This document shows, piece by piece, positions 40,326-48,816 of a stretch of 64,000 bases of DNA. Source of the stretch: Crystallibacter degradans (GTDB lineage: Bacteria > Actinomycetota > Actinomycetes > Actinomycetales > Micrococcaceae); the NCBI RefSeq assembly GCF_012952295.1, contig NZ_JABBCH010000017.1:1-64000 (forward strand). Direction: 5' to 3'. The notes beneath the pieces are model-generated. The model saw only the letters and a program-made list of their open reading frames with translations, made no database searches and was not told the DNA's origin. Position 1 is the stretch's first letter. Each line of letters opens with the position of its first letter. A program made the position numbers and the translations under genes.

Positions 40326-40922
40326 CTACGAGTCCCTGATGAAGTCGGCGCGCTCAGCGCCTCGTCTCGTCTCGTACCTGGTCAGGACCACCCCGCCGGG
40401 AAACGTCCGCGTCTCCACCAAGTTCAGGTTCACCCAGCTATCCAGCGCGGTGAAGAACGACGTGCCGCCGCCCACCAGGACCGGATGGGTCATGATCGTG
40501 TACTCGTCGATCAGCCCGGCCCGCATGGCCGCCCCGGCGAGCGTTGCGCCGCCAACCCTCATCGGCTCGCCGTCCTCAGCCTTGAGCCGGGTGATCTCCG
40601 CGACCGCGTCGCCGGTGACCAGACGGGTGTTCCAGCCGACCTTCTCCATCGACGAGGAGAACACTACCTTCGGCGTGTTCCGCCAGTTCCGCGCGAACTC
40701 GATCTGCGCCGGGGTGGCATTGGGCTGCTGATCGCCGGTTGGCCAGTAGGAACTCATGGCCTCCCACAGCTTGCGTCCATACAGCAACAGGCCGATCGCC
40801 CGCTCCTGGTCGAGCCACCACTGGAACAGTTCGTCACTTGGTCCGCTCCAGCCGATGTCGTCGCCGGCCGCAGCGATGTAGCCGTCCAGAGTCAGGTTCA
40901 TGCCGTAGATCAGTTTCCGCAC
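40326..40922 (-). CDS. Dihydrofolate reductase/RibD C-terminal-family protein
   Basis: Reductase-fold protein of the RibD_C/DHFR-like group. Start is a GTG at 40922 (VRKLIYGMNLTLDGYIA); 198 residues. Motifs: SLDGYIA-like LTLDGYIAAAGDDIGW, LLLYGRKLWEAMSSYW, KVVFSSSMEK, GEPMRVGGATLAGAAMRAG, THPVLVGGGTSFF. NADPH binding is expected; substrate is unknown in this subgroup, which is common among actinobacteria. Confidence 0.9.
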   Translation of the reverse strand: MRKLIYGMNLTLDGYIAAAGDDIGWSGPSDELFQWWLDQERAIGLLLYGRKLWEAMSSYWPTGDQQPNATPAQIEFARNWRNTPKVVFSSSMEKVGWNTRLVTGDAVAEITRLKAEDGEPMRVGGATLAGAAMRAGLIDEYTIMTHPVLVGGGTSFFTALDSWVNLNLVETRTFPGGVVLTRYETRRGAERADFIRDS

Positions 40923-40999
40923 GGTGCCAGCCTTCCGTCAGTCGGTCTCCAGTGTATAGACCGGGCGCGGCGTGGGGAACTCAATCGAAGCGGGCATCT

Positions 41000-41257
41000 T
41001 GACGCTGATAATGGAAAGTGCCGCGGACGTAGTGACCCGCATCTTGACTGACGGACCGTCGAGAAGGCCCTGTCCTGAGCTTGATTTGTCCTGCGTCCGC
41101 GGCACAGCCATGGGCTTCGCCGGTACATGACCTCATAGGAGCGTGACCGGCACCATGACCAGGTGGCCCTGTCATGGTAACTGTCCCGTCAGCGTCTTGT
41201 CTTGCACTGGTGGAGCTCTGGCCGACCCCTCATCGGTTCAACGACAAGGAGGACCAC
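41000..41257 (+). ncRNA. IS110 5' non-coding region, candidate bridge RNA
   Basis: IS110-group elements carry a structured bridge RNA in the non-coding stretch before the recombinase. Here the stretch upstream of the TTG start is about 250 bases with no coding potential. It contains a strong stem-loop at 41152-41178: ACCATGAC pairs with GTCATGGT, extended past a one-base bulge by AGG/CCT around a TGGC loop. The 10-mer GCATCTTGAC occurs at 40994-41003 and again at 41039-41048. The exact RNA ends and guide loops cannot be fixed without the element's left boundary. Confidence 0.4.
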
Positions 41258-42481
41258 TTGGTCTTACGGAGCTCTTCTTTCGACCCGACAGATTTGGTCG
41301 CGGGAGTCGATACCCACACCGACACGCACACTCTGGCCATACTGACCGCTCAGGGCGGGACCGTCCTGACCCAGACATTCACTGCCGACATGCACGGATA
41401 CGCCGATCTCATCACGGCACTGCGCGCGGCAGGGCACGTAGCGGTGGTCGGGGTGGAGGGCACGAACTCGTACGGCGCCGGCCTGACTCGGGCCCTCAGG
41501 GGCGCCGGGTACGCGGTGAAGGAAGTGCTGCGCCCTGCCCGGCAGGTCCGTCGGATGCGTGGCAAATCTGATCCAATCGAAGCGATCGAGGCGGCCCGCA
41601 CGGTGATCTCGGGCCACGGTGTCTCCGATGCGAAGGACACCCAGACAGCTACTGAATCCCTCCGATTCCTGCTCACCGCCCGCGCCCAGCTCATCAGCAC
41701 CATGACTGCACTGGGCAACAGCATCACCTCGATGCTCATCACCGCCCCGGAGACGGTCCGGGCCAAGTACCGCGGACTCGCCACCCCGGCTTTAATCAAA
41801 CGCCTCACGGCCAGTCGCCCCGGCGAGCAGTGCGACTCTCCACACACCGCAGCCCTACACGCCATGCGGCAGCTGGCAAGAGCCCGAGAGGATGCCAGCA
41901 GCAAAGCTGAACACCTCGAACAACAGATGCGCCAGCTGCTGGCAACACACTACCCGCAGGTCCTGGCCATCTACGGGGCCGGAACTATCGTCGCCGCCCA
42001 GCTCGTCGTCACTGCCGGCGGCAATCCCCAACGGATCCGCAACGAGGCGGCATTCGCTTCCCTCTGCGGCGTGGCACCGATCCCTGCCTCCTCCGGGCGT
42101 ACCAACCGGCACCGGCTCAACCGCGGTGGAGATCGTCGCGGCAACAGCGCCCTGCACCGCATCACGCTCATCCGGATGCAACGCGACAAACGAACACAAG
42201 ACTACGTCGCCCGCAGAACCCGTGAAGGCAAGAGCACCAAGGAAATCATGCGCTGCCTCAAACGCGCTATCGCCAGAGAGGTCTACCGAGCCCTCACCGC
42301 AGAACAATCGCCGGCGACGCAGCATGACTTCAAGGCACTCCGGGAGTCGAAGCGCCTTACCCTCAGCCAAGCAGCCGCAGCCCTACGCACCCAGCCGGCC
42401 CGCATCTCCGACATCGAGAAACAACGGCGCCCCCTGCCCGAACTTACCGCTCGCTACAAGCAATGGCTCGAAGCCGCTTGA
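41258..42481 (+). CDS. IS110-family transposase (DEDD recombinase) with C-terminal HTH
   Basis: RNA-guided serine/RuvC-like recombinase that moves the element. Start is a TTG at 41258 (LVLRSSSFDP) five bases after AAGGAGG; 407 residues. RuvC-like domain: AGVDTHTDTHTLAI (D), VVGVEGTNSYG (E), RRMRGKSDPIEAIEAAR (D, then E where the family has a fourth D). Tnp domain with the catalytic Ser region IYGAGTIVAAQLVV and CGVAPIPASSGRTNRHRLN. An XRE-like HTH tail follows (LTLSQAAAALRTQPARISDI), as in several actinobacterial IS110 proteins. Confidence 0.92.
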   Translation: MVLRSSSFDPTDLVAGVDTHTDTHTLAILTAQGGTVLTQTFTADMHGYADLITALRAAGHVAVVGVEGTNSYGAGLTRALRGAGYAVKEVLRPARQVRRMRGKSDPIEAIEAARTVISGHGVSDAKDTQTATESLRFLLTARAQLISTMTALGNSITSMLITAPETVRAKYRGLATPALIKRLTASRPGEQCDSPHTAALHAMRQLARAREDASSKAEHLEQQMRQLLATHYPQVLAIYGAGTIVAAQLVVTAGGNPQRIRNEAAFASLCGVAPIPASSGRTNRHRLNRGGDRRGNSALHRITLIRMQRDKRTQDYVARRTREGKSTKEIMRCLKRAIAREVYRALTAEQSPATQHDFKALRESKRLTLSQAAAALRTQPARISDIEKQRRPLPELTARYKQWLEAA

Positions 42482-42736
42482 CACAGAATAGGATCATCGC
42501 TGATCCCCCGGGCTCATCGGTACGCGATCTGGGCTCTCAGGTAGTCCTCGTGCTCGGGCTCAGCGTGGCGAACATTAGAACGCCCCGTCCAAGTGGAGGA
42601 TCCTCCAATGATCCGTATCGTCGCCCCTTATCTTGGGGAACCGGATCTAGCGGGAGCTCGAAGAATTTCGGGTCTGGCCTTGTCCAAGAGAACATACACA
42701 GGCCATGCTGAGGGACCCGGAGAAAGCTAGGTTCCA
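42482..42736. other. Intergenic region after IS110
   Basis: About 255 bases without a supported gene. They include the IS110 right end (not delimited) and the 12-bp palindrome GGAGGATCCTCC near 42595-42606. No homology recognised. Confidence 0.4.
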
Positions 42737-42910
42737 GTGAATGCATCTGTTAACAGGACGCTCAGTGTCATTTGCTTTGTCCTCGCGTTTCTTGCCCTCG
42801 TCGGACTGGCTTTAGTTTGGTGGGGAGGATCTGTTCCAGGCGCCCTCGTCGGGATCCTAATTTTCCTGGGCCTAGTCAACCTGGGGATTGTATTGTTCCG
42901 TCGAAGCTAA
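42737..42910 (+). CDS. Small two-span membrane protein (57 aa)
   Basis: GTG at 42737 to TAA at 42910. The product begins MNASVNRTLS and has two hydrophobic segments (VICFVLAFLALVGLALVWW and ALVGILIFLGLVNLGIVLF) ending in RRS. A weak GGAGAAAG precedes it. It resembles the other tiny membrane proteins at 43.0, 45.4, 45.8 and 46.1 kb in size and layout. Function unknown; supported by coherent hydrophobic pattern rather than homology. Confidence 0.55.
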   Translation: MNASVNRTLSVICFVLAFLALVGLALVWWGGSVPGALVGILIFLGLVNLGIVLFRRS

Positions 42911-43043
42911 GCAGCCGTCATCACTTAAAGGCGGCCTCACAAGAATTCCCGGAGCGTCCCATAAGCGATCCACTCCGGGGGATCTCGGGGATCCAACAGC
43001 ACACGTATTTTCTAGGCGAGGGAAGAGCGAGATAGTTGAGCTT

Positions 43044-43283
43044 ATGGATCAGTTCCCCGAATCGTCCCTGATGCGGCAACGCAAGATGAAGCGGCTAGCC
43101 AAGGCTTGTTTCGCTCTCGTTTTGGTGGCCGTTGCCTTGCCTGTCCTAATGGGACTGCTCGGTATGAACCTGACGCTGCCAATGAGTCTCGTGGCCGTCA
43201 TTCTGTTGATCGTTGGCGTGATCATATGGACTCGATCTGATCCTGCTTATGCGGCCAGGATGCAGAAGCGGGAGTCGCGTTAG
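43044..43283 (+). CDS. Small two-span membrane protein (79 aa)
   Basis: ATG at 43044 (MDQFPESSLMRQRKMKR), preceded by GGGAAGAGCGAG; 79 residues. A basic cytoplasmic start is followed by two membrane helices (ACFALVLVAVALPVLMGLLG and LPMSLVAVILLIVGVIIW) and a charged tail (RSDPAYAARMQKRESR). The frame is open further upstream but without membrane or homology features. Resembles small DUF-type inner-membrane proteins; function unknown. Confidence 0.6.
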   Translation: MDQFPESSLMRQRKMKRLAKACFALVLVAVALPVLMGLLGMNLTLPMSLVAVILLIVGVIIWTRSDPAYAARMQKRESR

Positions 43284-43354
43284 CGATCCCTCATCGACAC
43301 TTCACAGCGGGTACAGAAGTGCTCCAGGGTGGGCGCGGCCATTAGGCTGCTGGT

Positions 43355-44176
43355 GTGGGGAGAACGCGAAACAGGGAACCGAGGGCGGCCGCTCGGAAGC
43401 CGATATACATCGAAACTTTCGTTCGGGCGCCCTTCGACAAATTGTGGGACCTGAGCCAGAACCCGGAGCAGCATCCCCGATGGGACCTACGGTTCTCCAG
43501 AATTATTCCGATCAGCATCGGCGATGACGGGCTCACCCATTTCCGGTATGAATTCAGTCTTCCCTTTCATACGATCATGGGAACCGGCGTATCCCTAGGC
43601 GACCGGTTCCGGGCCGACGGACAGGCAACATCTGTACTGAAATTCTCCACCGGAGATCCTCTATCGCCCATCGGACCCGGCTCCGGGTACTGGCGCTATA
43701 TTCCAACGGATCGCGGTATCCGATTCATCACCGGGTACAACTACCACCCGGGCATGGGCATGGCCGGCCGGATCCTGGACCACCACATTTTCCGGCCGGC
43801 TCTGGGCTGGGCGACTGCGTTAAGCTTCGACCGTCTTCGCCTGTGGGCGGAAACCGGCCAGGACCCGACAACAGCACCCAACAGGTGGCTCCTTGACGCC
43901 GCCGCCCGCGCTGCTGCCCTTACCGCTGCAGCTGTCTATCTTCAACATGCTCTGGCTCAATCTGGCCAGCATGGCACAGCCGGCTTCGCTCTGGCCGCGG
44001 CAGCAGCAACGGCTGCCGTCCTGCTTCCGGCTCACCGTACGGTGCCGCGCGCGGGACGATGCCTGCGCCGCCCGCCAGCCAGGGACGTGGCCCGGGCCCC
44101 GTCCACACTGGCTACGCTGCCTGCTCCGCAAAATCACCCCGCCAGACCCGAAGGAAAGCGAACAACCGGATCATGA
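43355..44176 (+). CDS. SRPBCC-family (START-like) protein with C-terminal membrane region
   Basis: Lipid/ligand-binding START-fold protein. 273 residues from a GTG at 43355. The SRPBCC part (about 15-165) begins IYIETFVRAPFDKLWDLSQN, continues WDLRFSRIIPI, and has a C-terminal helix ILDHHIFRPALGWATALSFD. The last 90 residues are Ala-rich with two hydrophobic stretches (AAALTAAAVYLQHALA, GFALAAAAATAAVLLP) and a basic Pro tail. Its stop overlaps the start of the DUF4166 gene by four bases (ATGA). Confidence 0.78.
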   Translation: MGRTRNREPRAAARKPIYIETFVRAPFDKLWDLSQNPEQHPRWDLRFSRIIPISIGDDGLTHFRYEFSLPFHTIMGTGVSLGDRFRADGQATSVLKFSTGDPLSPIGPGSGYWRYIPTDRGIRFITGYNYHPGMGMAGRILDHHIFRPALGWATALSFDRLRLWAETGQDPTTAPNRWLLDAAARAAALTAAAVYLQHALAQSGQHGTAGFALAAAAATAAVLLPAHRTVPRAGRCLRRPPARDVARAPSTLATLPAPQNHPARPEGKRTTGS

Positions 44177-44856
44177 CCTCGATCTTCATGAAGGCCCTGG
44201 GAGATGACTTCCAGCGGCTTCATCCGATGCTGCAACGACGCTTCGGCGTCAGCGTGGACGCCGGCTATGCCTGCATCGGTTCCGGCGCCTTCGCCGAAGT
44301 CCGGCGCGGAGCCTGGTGGACAAATCCTTTCCTGCGTTTTGGCGCGTTCCGCAACATCCTCTTCCCCGACAGCGGAACGAACGTTCCCTTCACGATCGAA
44401 AACTACCCCTACATCGACGGCCTCGGCCGGGAAACCGTGACATTTGTCAGAACCCTTCAAATGGGTCCGCGACGAAAGCGCCGCTTCGACGCCACCATGA
44501 TCTACAGTTCCGAACAAGACCAGATCATCGACTATCTGGGCACCCACCAGCACCTCGCCACAGGTCTGGACCTCAAAGTTCTGCCCGATGGTTCCCTACA
44601 TCTGACCTCCGGGGCACAACGCTTTTACGAAGGCTCCCTCGGGTTCACCTTTCCGGCAGCATTCACCGGCACCGCCGAACTCCACGAGACCTACGATGAG
44701 ATACGCCAGGTATTCACGGTACGGATGCATGTCCACAATCCCCGCTTCGGGTTCCTCTTCGGATACCGCGGCGACTTCACCTGCGAATTCCCATCCGTGA
44801 CACCCGCAAGCATCCCCTCACACCTCAAGCCCGTCCGGGAAGAGTCGCGTCAGTAG
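44173..44856 (+). CDS. DUF4166 domain-containing protein
   Basis: 227 residues of a conserved family of unknown function. Features: MTSIFMKALGDDFQRLHPML, QRRFGVSVDAGYACIGSG, an aromatic/Asn-rich middle (FRNILFPDSGTNVPFTIENY), LGTHQHLATGLDLKVLPDGS and a FGFLFGYRGDFTCEF end. Translationally coupled to the SRPBCC gene, suggesting the two bind or handle the same lipid-like ligand; that is inference. Confidence 0.85.
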   Translation: MTSIFMKALGDDFQRLHPMLQRRFGVSVDAGYACIGSGAFAEVRRGAWWTNPFLRFGAFRNILFPDSGTNVPFTIENYPYIDGLGRETVTFVRTLQMGPRRKRRFDATMIYSSEQDQIIDYLGTHQHLATGLDLKVLPDGSLHLTSGAQRFYEGSLGFTFPAAFTGTAELHETYDEIRQVFTVRMHVHNPRFGFLFGYRGDFTCEFPSVTPASIPSHLKPVREESRQ

Positions 44857-44909
44857 AAGCGCGCCATTTGGTGATCCTTTACCGCACTGTCATCGCGACT
44901 TCGTCGCGG

Positions 44910-45233
44910 CTATGAAACGTTCCGATCGGGTGTCGCGTGCGCGGAGTCGGTTGGCAACGTCGAAGGACCCTCTCGAATTGCATTTGAATGTGCGTCGCCG
45001 TGCTCGACGACTTCGATCACGACCGAGTCCCATCGGTCAACCTCGGTGCCCGCCGATGGATGCTGCCAAGTGATATAGAAGAGACCTGGCCAAGCGAGTG
45101 CGCTGATCGGCGGACCGTCGGGATCAGGATTGGCGAGGGTGACACCTGCTTTGGAGGCCACGTCCCGGCCGACATGGAACGGCATTCCAACCACGTTGGG
45201 AACAATGGCTCGTTCTGGCGTCCGCTCGTCCAT
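44910..45233 (-). CDS. PASTA domain-containing small protein
   Basis: 107 residues. The segment VPNVVGMPFHVGRDVASKAG followed by VTLANPDPDGPP and WQHPSAGTEVDRWDSVVIEV has the PASTA layout (VPxVxGxxxxxAxxxLxxAG...P.AG..V..Gs.V.v). No signal peptide or membrane helix precedes the single domain, unlike PASTA kinases and PBPs, so it may be cytosolic. A short polar tail follows. Isolated gene between oppositely oriented neighbours. Confidence 0.7.
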   Translation of the reverse strand: MDERTPERAIVPNVVGMPFHVGRDVASKAGVTLANPDPDGPPISALAWPGLFYITWQHPSAGTEVDRWDSVVIEVVEHGDAHSNAIREGPSTLPTDSAHATPDRNVS

Positions 45234-45410
45234 GACTTAAAGGTACGCGTTAGATTCTTCTCCGACCATGATTCAATGCTCTACTGGGCGCCAGCAATTC
45301 GGTGCCCGCGCGTGCCCTAGGACGATCGGCTGATGTGACGGCTCGCTTGAGCAACGAAGGCTCATAGCCCTGCCTAGGAAAAGCACAGGTCGACGTTGCT
45401 AACTTGAGCC

Positions 45411-45635
45411 ATGGACGGTTCCGATTCAGACACGAAACTGCGGCGGGCACTTCTCGGGACTTCCTTTGCCTTCGGCATGGCTCTTGTTGGTTCCGGCATG
45501 TTCTTGGCATCGCTGATGATGGGCGTTCCTCTCACCGGAACGGCTTTCAACCTGGCCTGGATACTGGTGTCGGTGGGACTTTGCCTGAGTCTTTTCTGGT
45601 TCGTGGCCTACCTGCGTGTCATACGCAGAAGATAG
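45411..45635 (+). CDS. Small two-span membrane protein (74 aa)
   Basis: ATG at 45411 (MDGSDSDTKLRRALLG); 74 residues with two helices (SFAFGMALVGSGMFLASLMM and FNLAWILVSVGLCLSLFWFV) and basic end RVIRRR. No strong ribosome binding site. Third member of the run of tiny membrane proteins in this island; function unknown. Confidence 0.6.
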   Translation: MDGSDSDTKLRRALLGTSFAFGMALVGSGMFLASLMMGVPLTGTAFNLAWILVSVGLCLSLFWFVAYLRVIRRR

Positions 45636-45829
45636 GGCCCGCCCTGTTGGAGGGATCCAGAAGGGGACATGCCTTAGACGAACGGCGACGCAGCGAAGGA
45701 TTCCTTTCCAGCTCTTCTGGCTTCTTCTAGTACGGTTCACGGCTTCCGCTGAAAGTGTTGCCGTCATATGAGGCGTGAAGCATGCTTGGTCTAGATCGGA
45801 AGGACGCGGCTTCGGATGAAAGAAGAATA

Positions 45830-45988
45830 ATGGACCGGCTAAAGACGTGGCAGAAGGTTCTTGTCGGATTTGGAATAGCAGTCGTCGCCCTTATCTTGCT
45901 GGCCCTGTTCCTTCCCGCTGACTTCCGATGGGGAGCCGCTCTTCCTATGACTCTTGTTCGTCGCATACATGGCCCGTTTAGGCAGTGA
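45830..45988 (+). CDS. Small single-span membrane protein (52 aa)
   Basis: Start taken as the ATG at 45830 (MDRLKTWQKVLVGFG) preceded by GAAAGAAG; an upstream in-frame ATG at 45782 would add 16 polar residues. One helix (VLVGFGIAVVALILLALFLP) then a short amphipathic tail (MTLVRRIHGPFRQ). Function unknown. Confidence 0.45.
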   Translation: MDRLKTWQKVLVGFGIAVVALILLALFLPADFRWGAALPMTLVRRIHGPFRQ

Positions 45989-46069
45989 TTACATGAATCG
46001 AAACAACCGCCCTTCGAGGGAAATCGATAATCCTAAGTGAAGGACCTCTAGGCATCGGGAGCAAAACAA

Positions 46070-46284
46070 ATGACTCCAAAAAGAATCCTCATATTCCTTG
46101 GCCTGCTGGTGGCCGTGGGAATAGCAGTCTGGATCATGACAGGATTCTCTGGTGACATCCTAGCTGCGGTAGTTATGGCCCTTGGCGTGGCCTTGGCGGC
46201 GACGTGGGGCGTCCGGTGGGGAAGCGCCCAGGCACGCGAAACTGAAGAGTATCGGCAGGATCTTATAGCGCGAAGGAAAAAGCC
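46070..46284 (+). pseudogene. Small membrane protein gene interrupted by IS21
   Basis: ATG at 46070 behind GGGAGC encodes two hydrophobic segments (ILIFLGLLVAVGIAVWIM, ILAAVVMALGVALAATWG) and a charged end ARETEEYRQDLIARRKKP, at which point the IS21 element begins (46285). Joining 46284 to 48918, after removing one 6-bp duplication, continues the frame as ETEIPPDSEPGS and stops at 48955-48957, giving an intact 84-residue protein. The present-day frame instead reads about 20 codons into the IS and ends at 46348. Confidence 0.8.
46279..46284. repeat. IS21 target-site duplication, left copy
   Basis: AAAGCC immediately left of the element is repeated at 48912-48917 immediately right of it. A seventh matching base is shared with the element end, so the duplication is 6 or 7 bp. 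Confidence 0.85.
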
Positions 46285-46380
46285 TGTCAAGGGCCAGTAT
46301 TTCCTGCCCATTGGCGGCCAGGTTATGTGCCCGCCGGTGGCCAGTTAAACTGCCCGGTGGTGGCCAGCAAATCTGCCCAC
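46285..46380. repeat. IS21 left terminal repeat array
   Basis: Four copies of a roughly 22-bp unit (GGCCAG...CTGCCC) at a period of 22-24 bases, beginning at the terminal TGTCA. Confidence 0.8.
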
Positions 46381-46417
46381 GTCGTGTTCTGCGGGGCTGG
46401 CCGTCCACCGGTTCGGG

Positions 46418-47200
46418 TTAGTTCAGGGCGTTGACTCCTTTCCCGGCGAGGGCCTGGGTCAGGCGGATGGATTTACCGCTGGTCTGGCAGACGTGGGCGT
46501 GGTGCAGCAGCCGGTCCACGGTCGCGGTGGCGAGGGTCTTGGGCATGAGCTCGTCGAAGCCGGCCGGGTGCAGGTTCGAGGAGACCGCGACGGAGCGTTT
46601 CTCGTAGGCGGCGTCCACGACACGGTAGAGGCCTTCGGCGGCGTCCGCGGCAACCGGGAGCAGGCCGATGTCATCGATCACGACGAGTTCGGCGCGCAGG
46701 ATCCGGGTGACGGCTTTGGTGACGCTGTCATCGGCGCGGTGGGCGCGGATCAGCGTGCCGAGGTCTTCGAGGGTGAACCACGCGACGCGCATCCCGGCTT
46801 CGACGGCCTGCTGGCCCAGGGCTTCGAGGAAGAAGGTCTTCCCGGTCCCGGAAGGCCCGCAAACGACGAGGTTCTCGCGCCGGGTGATCCATTCCAGGGT
46901 ACGTAGGGACTGCTGCGTCGGTGCCGGGATCGAGGACGCCTCGGGGTCCCAGGCGTCGAAGGTTTTCCCGGTCGGGAAGCCGGCGGCCTTGCGCCGGGTG
47001 GCGAGCATGGAGCGGGCGCGGCCTGCTGTTTCCTCGGCGAAGAGGGCTTTGACGATTTCGGCCGGTTCCCAACGCTGGGCGCGGGCGGTGGCGAGCAGCT
47101 CCGGGGCCAGCGCGCGGGCGTGGGGCATTTTCAGCTGCCGCATCAGCTGCTCGAGGTCTGCCGGCAGCGGCGGTGCGGTGGTTGTGGGCACGGGGTTCAT
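46418..47200 (-). CDS. istB: IS21-family helper ATPase IstB
   Basis: DnaA/AAA+-type ATPase that activates IstA and selects targets. 260 residues, full length. Walker A CGPSGTGKTFFLEAL, Walker B LVVIDDIGLLP, sensor VAVSSNLHPAGFDELMP, C-terminal VDRLLHHAHVCQTSGKSIRL. The start overlaps the istA stop by four bases. Looks intact, so it could serve an active IS21 copy elsewhere. Confidence 0.95.
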   Translation of the reverse strand: MNPVPTTTAPPLPADLEQLMRQLKMPHARALAPELLATARAQRWEPAEIVKALFAEETAGRARSMLATRRKAAGFPTGKTFDAWDPEASSIPAPTQQSLRTLEWITRRENLVVCGPSGTGKTFFLEALGQQAVEAGMRVAWFTLEDLGTLIRAHRADDSVTKAVTRILRAELVVIDDIGLLPVAADAAEGLYRVVDAAYEKRSVAVSSNLHPAGFDELMPKTLATATVDRLLHHAHVCQTSGKSIRLTQALAGKGVNALN

Positions 47201-48715
47201 TCGGTGTCTTCCTTCGCGTTGATGGCGCCGAGGGCGGACCAGGCGGCGGTGCCCTGGGTCAGGGAGCGGGTTTCGCCGGCGGCGTGGGTGGTGGTCCGGC
47301 GGGCGCCGGCGTTGAGGATGGAGGCCAGGTCGCCGTGGGCGAAGCGCCCGTTGACGGCGGCGTTGCCCAGCGCCCGGTCGACCGCGGCGGTGCCGGCGAT
47401 TTTGGCCAGGGTCACGGCTTCGGCCATTTTCACGTTCATCCGGGCTGTTCCGGCCGCGGCGGCTTCGAGGAGCCAGGTCCGGGCGCCGTCGCCGATCGCG
47501 AGGAACTCGGCCTCCGCGGCGGTGCGGGCCGTGACCGTGTAGTCGCCGGGGATTTTCTCGCCGCTGCCGGGGAAATGCTCGTCAATGATGGCCGGGCTGC
47601 CCGGGCGGGCACGCCGGTGGCGGGCGACCTCGACCGGTCCCGCCGGGCCGTGGTGGACGATGATGACCTGCTCATCGATGCCGGTGCCGTGGGTGCGCAC
47701 GAACACGCGGGCGCCGAGGGTGCGCCGGCACGGAGTACTGCGCGTTTTCGAACGTGACCATCGGCGTGTTCTGGGGAACCGTGCGGGAGAGCCCGAACGC
47801 GACCGTATGCGCGGCGTCCGGGATCCGGTGGAGCCGGGGCTGTTCCTCGGCGAGCATCGCCGCGGGCTTGCGCCGGGTCACCCGGTGCTCACGGTGGTTG
47901 ACCTCGTCCATGAACGCCTCGCACGCCGATTCCAGCCCGGCGAACGTGGTGTACTCGGCCAGAAGGTTGGTGTCGGTGGGTACGATGTCGGCCTTGGCCA
48001 GTTTCACCGAGGCTTCGACGCCGCCCTTCGTCGCCGGATCGGCCGGCTGGCACGTCAGCACGCTCACCCCGTAATGCCGGGCGAACTCCAGGGTCTGCTG
48101 GTTACGTACCGGCACCCCGGCAACATGCATCGTGGTGACGGTTTTCTCGTTATCGGTCAGCACATACGTCGGGGCGCCGCCGAGGATGCGGAAGCACCGG
48201 TCCAGGGCTGCGAACACGCTCGGCGCGGTCCGGTCCCGCAGCGGGATCACGATCCGGAACCGGGACCAGGCCAGCCACGCGACGAACAGGATCGTCTTGA
48301 CCCCGCCGATCCGGGGGCCGTCACCGAAATCATACTGAAGCCACATCCCGGGCTCCGTGATCCAGGGCCGGTGCACGCGGGTATGGCCCAGCCGCCAGGC
48401 CGCCTTGACCTGATGGACGGCGCGGCGGGTGGAACGCTCGGAGCCCTCGTAGCCGAGCAGGCGCAGCGTCCGGTGTACCTTATCCGCTCGGACCCGGCTG
48501 TTGGAGCGGTCGACCATTTCTTCGATCTTCGGCATGAACGCGTCCGTGACCCGGTCCCGGACCGCGCGTTCGGCGATCGGGCGTCCGGCATCACGGGCAG
48601 CAACATGTTTGGCCACCGTGTGGTGCGAACAGTCGGCCAGTTCGGCCGCGGCACGGAACGAGCCGGTCAGTTCGTAGGCAGCAAGAATTTCCATGATTTC
48701 TCCGTCAGACTTCAT
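47197..48715 (-). pseudogene. istA: IS21-family transposase IstA, frameshifted
   Basis: The N-terminal 330 residues read from 48715 (MKSDGEIMEILAAYELTGSF) with HTH, and a DDE core whose acids are visible in MWLQYDFGDGP, YVLTDNEKTV and TKGGVEASVKLAKAD. After VTFENAQYSVPAH the frame is lost near 47717-47722; the remaining C-terminus (VFVRTHGTGIDEQVIIVHH onward, ending GAINAKEDTE) continues in another frame to 47197. The expected His-Leu-Leu-Gly-Ala-Arg junction is explained by loss of two bases. A programmed frameshift is less likely because no slippery run is present. Confidence 0.85.
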
Positions 48716-48816
48716 ACAGGGCCTCTTCCTGGTTCAGTTTTGATGCGCTTAGACACCGTCATCAAACCCCAGGGAGAGGCCCGCACCGCTTAAGACGCGG
48801 TCGGTTCAGTAAGAAA

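Larger units (their letters stand above)
40960..42600 (+). mobile_element. IS110-family insertion sequence (approximate extent)
   Basis: The element comprises the transposase gene plus flanking non-coding ends. IS110 members lack clear inverted repeats and target duplications, so both borders are estimates: the left lies after the start of the DHFR-like gene (40922), the right within about 120 bases of the transposase stop. Confidence 0.5.
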
